Source: Laccaria trichodermophora
Lineage: Eukaryota; Basidiomycota; Agaricomycetes; Agaricales; Hydnangiaceae
Length of the DNA stretch: 64,000 nucleotides
Assembly: GCA_018417955.1 (NCBI GenBank)
Contig: JACTVC010000004.1
Coordinates: forward strand, 1-64,000
Reading direction: 5' to 3'
Shown: piece by piece, positions 59,091-64,000 of the stretch
Layout: every line of letters starts with the position of its first letter
How positions within the stretch are numbered: the first letter of the stretch is position 1
The notes under the pieces: model-generated
What the model saw: only the letters and a program-made list of their open reading frames with translations
Database searches by the model: none
Told to the model about the DNA's origin: nothing
Made by a program: the position numbers and the translations under genes

Positions 59091-59593
59091 CTGAATTGCT
59101 TCAAATTTTGGCCAGCTTACAGAGAATTAGACTATCTATCTATGCATGCAATGTATGTGAGGTGACATTCAAAATATCTGGCACAATAAATTTTTCAACA
59201 AAAGACCAGTCACAACTGGTCTGGACCGGTTTTTTTTGCATTGTGGACCAATTAGAACTGGTCTAAAAGAGTCTGGTTGCAGTCCGTTAATATCTGAATT
59301 GGTCTGGACCAGTTGCAGTTGCCAGTTGCCTCATTTTGAGGTAAAAAACTGGACTAGACTGGACTTTAAAACACTATGTATAGTCCTTGCTAGAAAATGC
59401 TGTAGTAGGCATGTTCCAGAAATAGTCCTTGAGAAGATTCCAGTCGTCATGGATGTGTTGTTCAGGAATTCACAGTGCATCACTGAGGAAACTAGAGATG
59501 CTGGTGGGAAGCTTATCAGGTGCATGTTCAGGGTCACTTTGACAGATGCTTTGTGGGCCTTTGTGGCTGGAGAACATTGCACTTAAGATGAGA
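59091..59593. other. Spacer with degenerate palindromic stretch
   Basis: 59195-59370 repeats ACTGGTCTGGACC and its inverse several times, probably a decayed MITE. No gene recognised. Confidence 0.4.
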
Positions 59594-59788
59594 TGTAAGT
59601 CTCACGAATGTCATAAGGGCACTGAGGGAGATCTCTTGAAGCACTGCATGACCTTTTGTGATAACGTAGTAGAGACCTTACTTACCTTGCGTGACATGGG
59701 ACCATCGTATTTACATCTATTTTGGTATCTTGTTATAGTACGCTACAATAGCCAAATAAAGCACTTGCAACTTTCACATTAACTTACA
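59594..59788 (+). mobile_element. Candidate short 5' LTR, 195 bp
   Basis: TGTAAGTCTC...TTAACTTACA, inverted at the ends, with AATAAA at 59755. TGGAGCGAGTCACC two bases later could be the primer-binding site. The matching 3' LTR would be outside the window, so this stays a candidate. Confidence 0.5.
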
Positions 59789-59947
59789 TGTGGAGCGAGT
59801 CACCCCGAATGTATACGGCTAGGCAGCCTTGTGCCTCCCCTCCGGGATACCAGAGCCCCGCGCTGGGTGACAGCGTCCCTCATCCTGGGTTACTGGATCA
59901 TGGAGGCGCAGCCACGATACCTGTGACCGCTCCACGTGCACTCTCAT

Positions 59948-62900
59948 ATGTCCCACACCTCTTCTCCGCCTCTCTCTCTCGTCTACGCCTTCGTCGAGAA
60001 GTCCGGAACGTTGACTCGGTTTCACAATGGTGGGGGGCACTGCAGACTTCATCAAGATGAAGTCCATGAGTGCAGAGGAGTGGAGAATCCCCAATCGGTA
60101 AGTCCTCACGACACAATCTGTCGATTGACGATTGTGCCTAGTCTACCTATGACACCAATCGTTCATGAAACTACAGCGGGTGACGAAGCCACACCCGAGT
60201 CCTCGCAGCTCTCGTTAGCGCGATCGCTCGCTGCTTTTGAGAGCCCTCAATCGGAAGACTCGAATGTTCGGGTGTCGTTGTCCCCCACCCTCGTAACTTC
60301 TTTGTCAAACTCTTCGTTAGCATGTTCACTTGCGGCTTTCGAAGCCCTCGAAATGACCAAGAAGTCCCCGACTCTCCCAACCACGTTGAGCTATGCCCAC
60401 TGCCTTTGCGCGAAGGCTCTTTCCATTCGGGACCCTGAGGCTGACAGGTCTCTCACCCTGGCAACCCTAATGATCGCCATTCCAGGGAGACCTCTACCCT
60501 ACCAACGCCCGGACCATCAGCTACCTCCTCTTAAGCCAGGAGGACGCCAGCAGAACTTATCCGGTTCCCCCATAATGAGTTCGACCACCCCCTCAGGAGG
60601 AGACAACTTCCATCGTAACAAGACTCGAAACACTAACAACTCAGCCAGTCGTGAGTTGGTAACTCCGCTGACCGCTAGGAAGAAAGGGAAAGGAGTATCT
60701 ATGGCGGAAGAAGTGGACCCCGAAGCTCACTCCCCTATCAATACCAATACCATGCCGATAACTGGGCCCATACTGTCTGGACCACATCCTCCAGACAAGT
60801 TACCTCCTACAGAAACCTCCTTCATTCCCGCTGCTTCTCAAAGCGCGAAACGAATGCCCGCCGCTAGTAGAAGCGCGAGCATACAACCCATTAGGAGTGC
60901 GAACTCCCAGCCTGCTGCTCCCAGAAGCGCAAGCAACTCCAATAAATCGGCCCAAAAGCCTTTGACTTCGAACATGAATCAATCCGCTGCCGACAACCAA
61001 CAAGCCCAAGCTGCCCTGTTAGACTCAGCCTTAGCTCTCAGGGATGAACTATTGACTATCCAAAACGCTACCAGGAAGGAGCCCGTCGACGACGAAGCTC
61101 TTACGTCTACGTCAAGTCATACCGAAGGAAGGGGGGCACGACACGCTGCTTCTACAGAGCACAAAGAATCGGAGCACAAGGCGATATTCTGGGACATAGA
61201 CGGTGCCAGAAATTTACCAATATGGGCAGAACCCATCACCAAGTCGTTGGAACGAATGTTCGGGGCTTTCGACCCGTCTGCTGACGAGGACGTCCTGGTA
61301 CCCCTTGGTGCCATCAACGGAAAGATCACGGGTAGGACGAAGTTCGAGTGTGATTGATTGAGATGTGCCATTGAACTAGTCTACAATACTCCCCGAGACT
61401 GTCGTTGGGAGAATTTAGGCACAGCAGTCCAAAAGTTTGCTGAATACGAAGTCAGTAAGGAAGATCTAGTGAAGCACGTTGGGCATGATGTCACTTACGG
61501 AATTGAACGTACTCTGCTCTTGGAAGCTTCTCAAGTTGTCGTGACTGTAGACCAAGTATTACAGGTCTTGGCAGACTTCTTTCGTAAGCGCGATCGGGAA
61601 CGTTTTGTACTCGATCAACAATTCGCCTTCCTATGGCTCATAGCTTCTCACAAGAGCAGGACCGAAGTTTTAGCTACGTATCGAATCCTGCAATACCGAA
61701 CTACGGTAGCTTCAAAGCATCTAGTACTACAGATAAATGCCCTTACGAAGATGTATAGGTCGGATTCAGATCATATGTCGATCAGCTCCTACGAATTGAC
61801 TAGGCCGTCTTTACGATCTATGTTTGGTAGTGAATCCGCTAGGAAGGAAGTTGGCAAACTTCTAGCAAGACCCGAATACTTCAGCAAAATGCCCCAAGAT
61901 TTGACGGAGATTGCTGCATATCTGCATGACCGAGCCTTCAGGGATCGTCCTGTGCCCAAGGAGTTCTTGATTCATCGAGCTCGTAACACTCTTCCCTCCG
62001 TAAGGAATGAATCCGTCTCTTCCAGTGAATCTACCACCCCTACTACTGGGCCTGAATCTGCGCGAAATCCCGCTGCAAGTGAAGGCCAGAGTGTGAGATT
62101 CGCCGTTGAACCGCCAATTCCCAGATCCATTTCAGTCCTTCTGTCCAAAAAACACCCTGTGACTCGACTTCCTGGATTAGGAGCGATAGGAGTGTCCGCC
62201 ATAGGGACTTCCTCGGTTAAGACCACTACTACCAACAATGCCCCTACCACAGTAACCTCAGATATTGTTAATAACAGCCTTAGGGTGCCTGCCGTGTCTG
62301 CTTCGCACATACCAAGCCCTAAATCCTGGACAAGCTACACCTTTAGACAAAGGAGCAATCCTACAGGAACTCAACTGCCGACTGGAACGAATGTTAATCT
62401 CGAAGACCATCAAGGAGCCCTCGCTGCGTGTAAGGAGGGTCCACCCCCTGGAGGATCGCCTCCTTCCAGCAATAACAACAATCGTGGAGGGAGGCCTGAT
62501 CCGAATTCTAATGGACCTACACCGCCGGATTCCTGGTATGTTTCCCCTAGAGGCAACGGAGGAGGAGGCGGCGGAGGGAACAGCGGTGGAGGCGGTGGAG
62601 GCGGTGGAGGGGGAGGAGGAAATAACAATAACTCGTCCCCTCAAGATCCTCCTCCCTGGTGGCGTACTCCAGAAGAGTGGCAGATAAATCACAAGCTGAG
62701 CTCAAACGTTCTCCCCGAGTGGAATGGCGCAGGAGAAACCGCTATCGACTATCTGAGCTCGGTAGGATTTCTCTCTGGATTGGGCCCTAAAATGAAGGAA
62801 GGCGTAGCCCAGCTAGCCCCCTTCAAATGGACCTCGTACGCCAAGAGTTGGTGGGAGACTTTACCCTCTACTGATCGAGACTACTTCTTGGTCAATTGGG

Positions 62901-64000
62901 ATAACATGATGGTCGGCATCCAATCTCACTTCCTGGACAAAGAATGGGTACGCGACCGAACTTTCGAATTCGATGAGATGACCTTTAGAAATAAAAGTCA
63001 TGAACAAGAAAGTCCGTTAGAATACATTCAACGACGAATCCGGCACCATCACTTCTTACACCCTGACGAAATCGATGGACCCACCGCAGTCGCTCGTATT
63101 CTCCGCCGTCAACCCATGGAGTGGACCCACTACTTAAATGAAACTATCTGTCCCTCCATTCTAGCCGTCCAGTCGACTGCTAAGAAGATGAATAACAGTC
63201 TGATGGCATCCTGGCAGCAGGCTGAGCGAAATCGCAAGCCAGCGCCATTCTACCGAAATCACCGACCGCGCGCTGCGCACGCAGCGGAAGGGGAATCGCT
63301 TTTCCATGATGCAGCAATGGAGTTATGCTCCGACGACGAGAACAAAGTCAAAGACAAGGATGTGAACTTTGTCAACAACTCAAACCGAAAATCTAAGCCT
63401 AGGCCTCCTTGTACTGGGGGGCCGAAGGACTCAACTAAAGTAGACTTTCCTCATGGGAAAACAAGAAATGGAGTAACCTTCGAATGAGATGATTCCAAAG
63501 TCAGTCCAAGGGAGCCTCATGGAGACTGTTACATCTGCACTAGTCCCAAGCATTTCCATAGAGATTGTCCTCATTACGGGAAATGGAACGTCCTCAGAAA
63601 TGCGCATCAGATACATGTAGATTGGGATCCTAGCGAGGAAGAGGAAGAGGATAGACTGTACCTAGCTATGCTGGCCGAAACTAAGACAACCATTTCTGCT
63701 TATGAGAGTGAAAGCATGCTTCGACAATTTGCCCTAGATATCCATTCCTCCCAAGGTGGATGTAGGGAAGCACTCGCTGCTATGAAGTGCGAACCGCTCA
63801 CTGCAAACGTGTGCGAAAAAGAACTCCTGAAAGATAAATTACCTGAAGCAAATCTTCATAAAGTATACCCATTACATCATAATGAATGAAAGACGAAAGG
63901 CAAGTTGAAGGAATCCCTTAAAATTCCTGCTACATCCAGTTGTGTCTCTGCCAAAACTACGACTCGAATATACGAACCCGGAAAGGTGTTCCCTGCCACG
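59948..64000 (+). pseudogene. LTR retroelement Gag with zinc knuckle, partial at the window end
   Basis: One continuous frame from ATG 59948, interrupted only by TGA at 61355-61357, 63485-63487 and 63887-63889. Order: Ser/Pro/Ala-rich N-terminus with SLARSLAAFE-type repeats, a helical domain (61400-61990), a Ser/Pro linker and a long Gly run (about 62560-62620). The capsid (VLPEWNGAGETAIDYLSSV ... ESPLEYIQRRI) ends about 63180. The CX2CX4HX4C knuckle is CYICTSPKHFHRDC at about 63523. The sequence leaves the window before the protease. A possible intron (GTAAGT at 60099 to CCTAG at 60141) would shift the start. Stops at Arg-like positions suggest decay, not recoding. Confidence 0.75.

Noticed and set aside
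62410..62692. Poly-Pro and Ser/Arg frames on the minus strand
   Set aside because: Antisense of the Gly-rich linker of Gag.

Overview
The window is nuclear DNA from a filamentous basidiomycete, most likely an agaricomycete. Three things point there: GT-AG introns of about 48-60 nt in the genes I could splice, protein families I know only from agaricomycete genomes, and a transposon load typical of that group (Ty3/gypsy and Ty1/copia elements, and a Helitron protein of the DUF6570 type). No rRNA, tRNA or CRISPR was seen. Almost every gene longer than 300 codons is broken, and most in-frame stops are TGA.

Layout. 1-8.9 kb: four spliced genes of poorly characterised basidiomycete families: an orphan at 195-1566, an AT-hook protein at 1955-4526 (minus), an F-box plus nucleotidyltransferase-like protein at 4933-6630 (minus), and an orphan at 7714-8895. 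A 363-bp tandem duplication precedes the last one. 9.1-14.7 kb: small foldback elements, then a rolling-circle (Helitron) element carrying a DUF6570 reading frame that another element cut short. 14.7-19.6 kb: a decayed repetitive gene family with possible P-element/THAP9-like transposase features, interrupted by a solo LTR. 19.6-24.9 kb: a decayed Ty3/gypsy element on the minus strand. 24.9-55.5 kb: about 30 kb of AT-rich DNA made of nested non-autonomous elements built from diverged copies of one ~122-bp repeat. 55.5-64 kb: three more LTR retroelements inserted in or beside one another.

Main result. The AT-rich region can be parsed. Families A and B have the hallmarks of Helitron2/Helentron-type rolling-circle transposons: an asymmetric 11-bp inverted repeat (terminal at the 5' end, internal at the 3' end), a 5' hairpin with a bulged C and an almost invariant GAGTTTACGA loop whose stem co-varies between families, a small 3' hairpin, a 3' end in CACAAG, and insertion at T with at most a 1-nt duplication. 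The DUF6570 Helitron frame sits behind a B-type 5' end, which links the non-autonomous elements to a plausible source of transposition protein. Two insertions are proved by uninterrupted counterparts within the window: 31939-36706 lies inside another A element (31724-39423), and 52219-55523 splits a retrotransposon gag. The first carries a captured Cys-rich gene fragment and an inverted ~160-bp satellite array around a perfect hairpin. Family C (five copies, two of them in inverted pairs) uses the same ~122-bp repeat but has a different terminus.

Together the genes describe a transposon graveyard next to a small set of orphan genes. No metabolic operon or complete working transposon is present.
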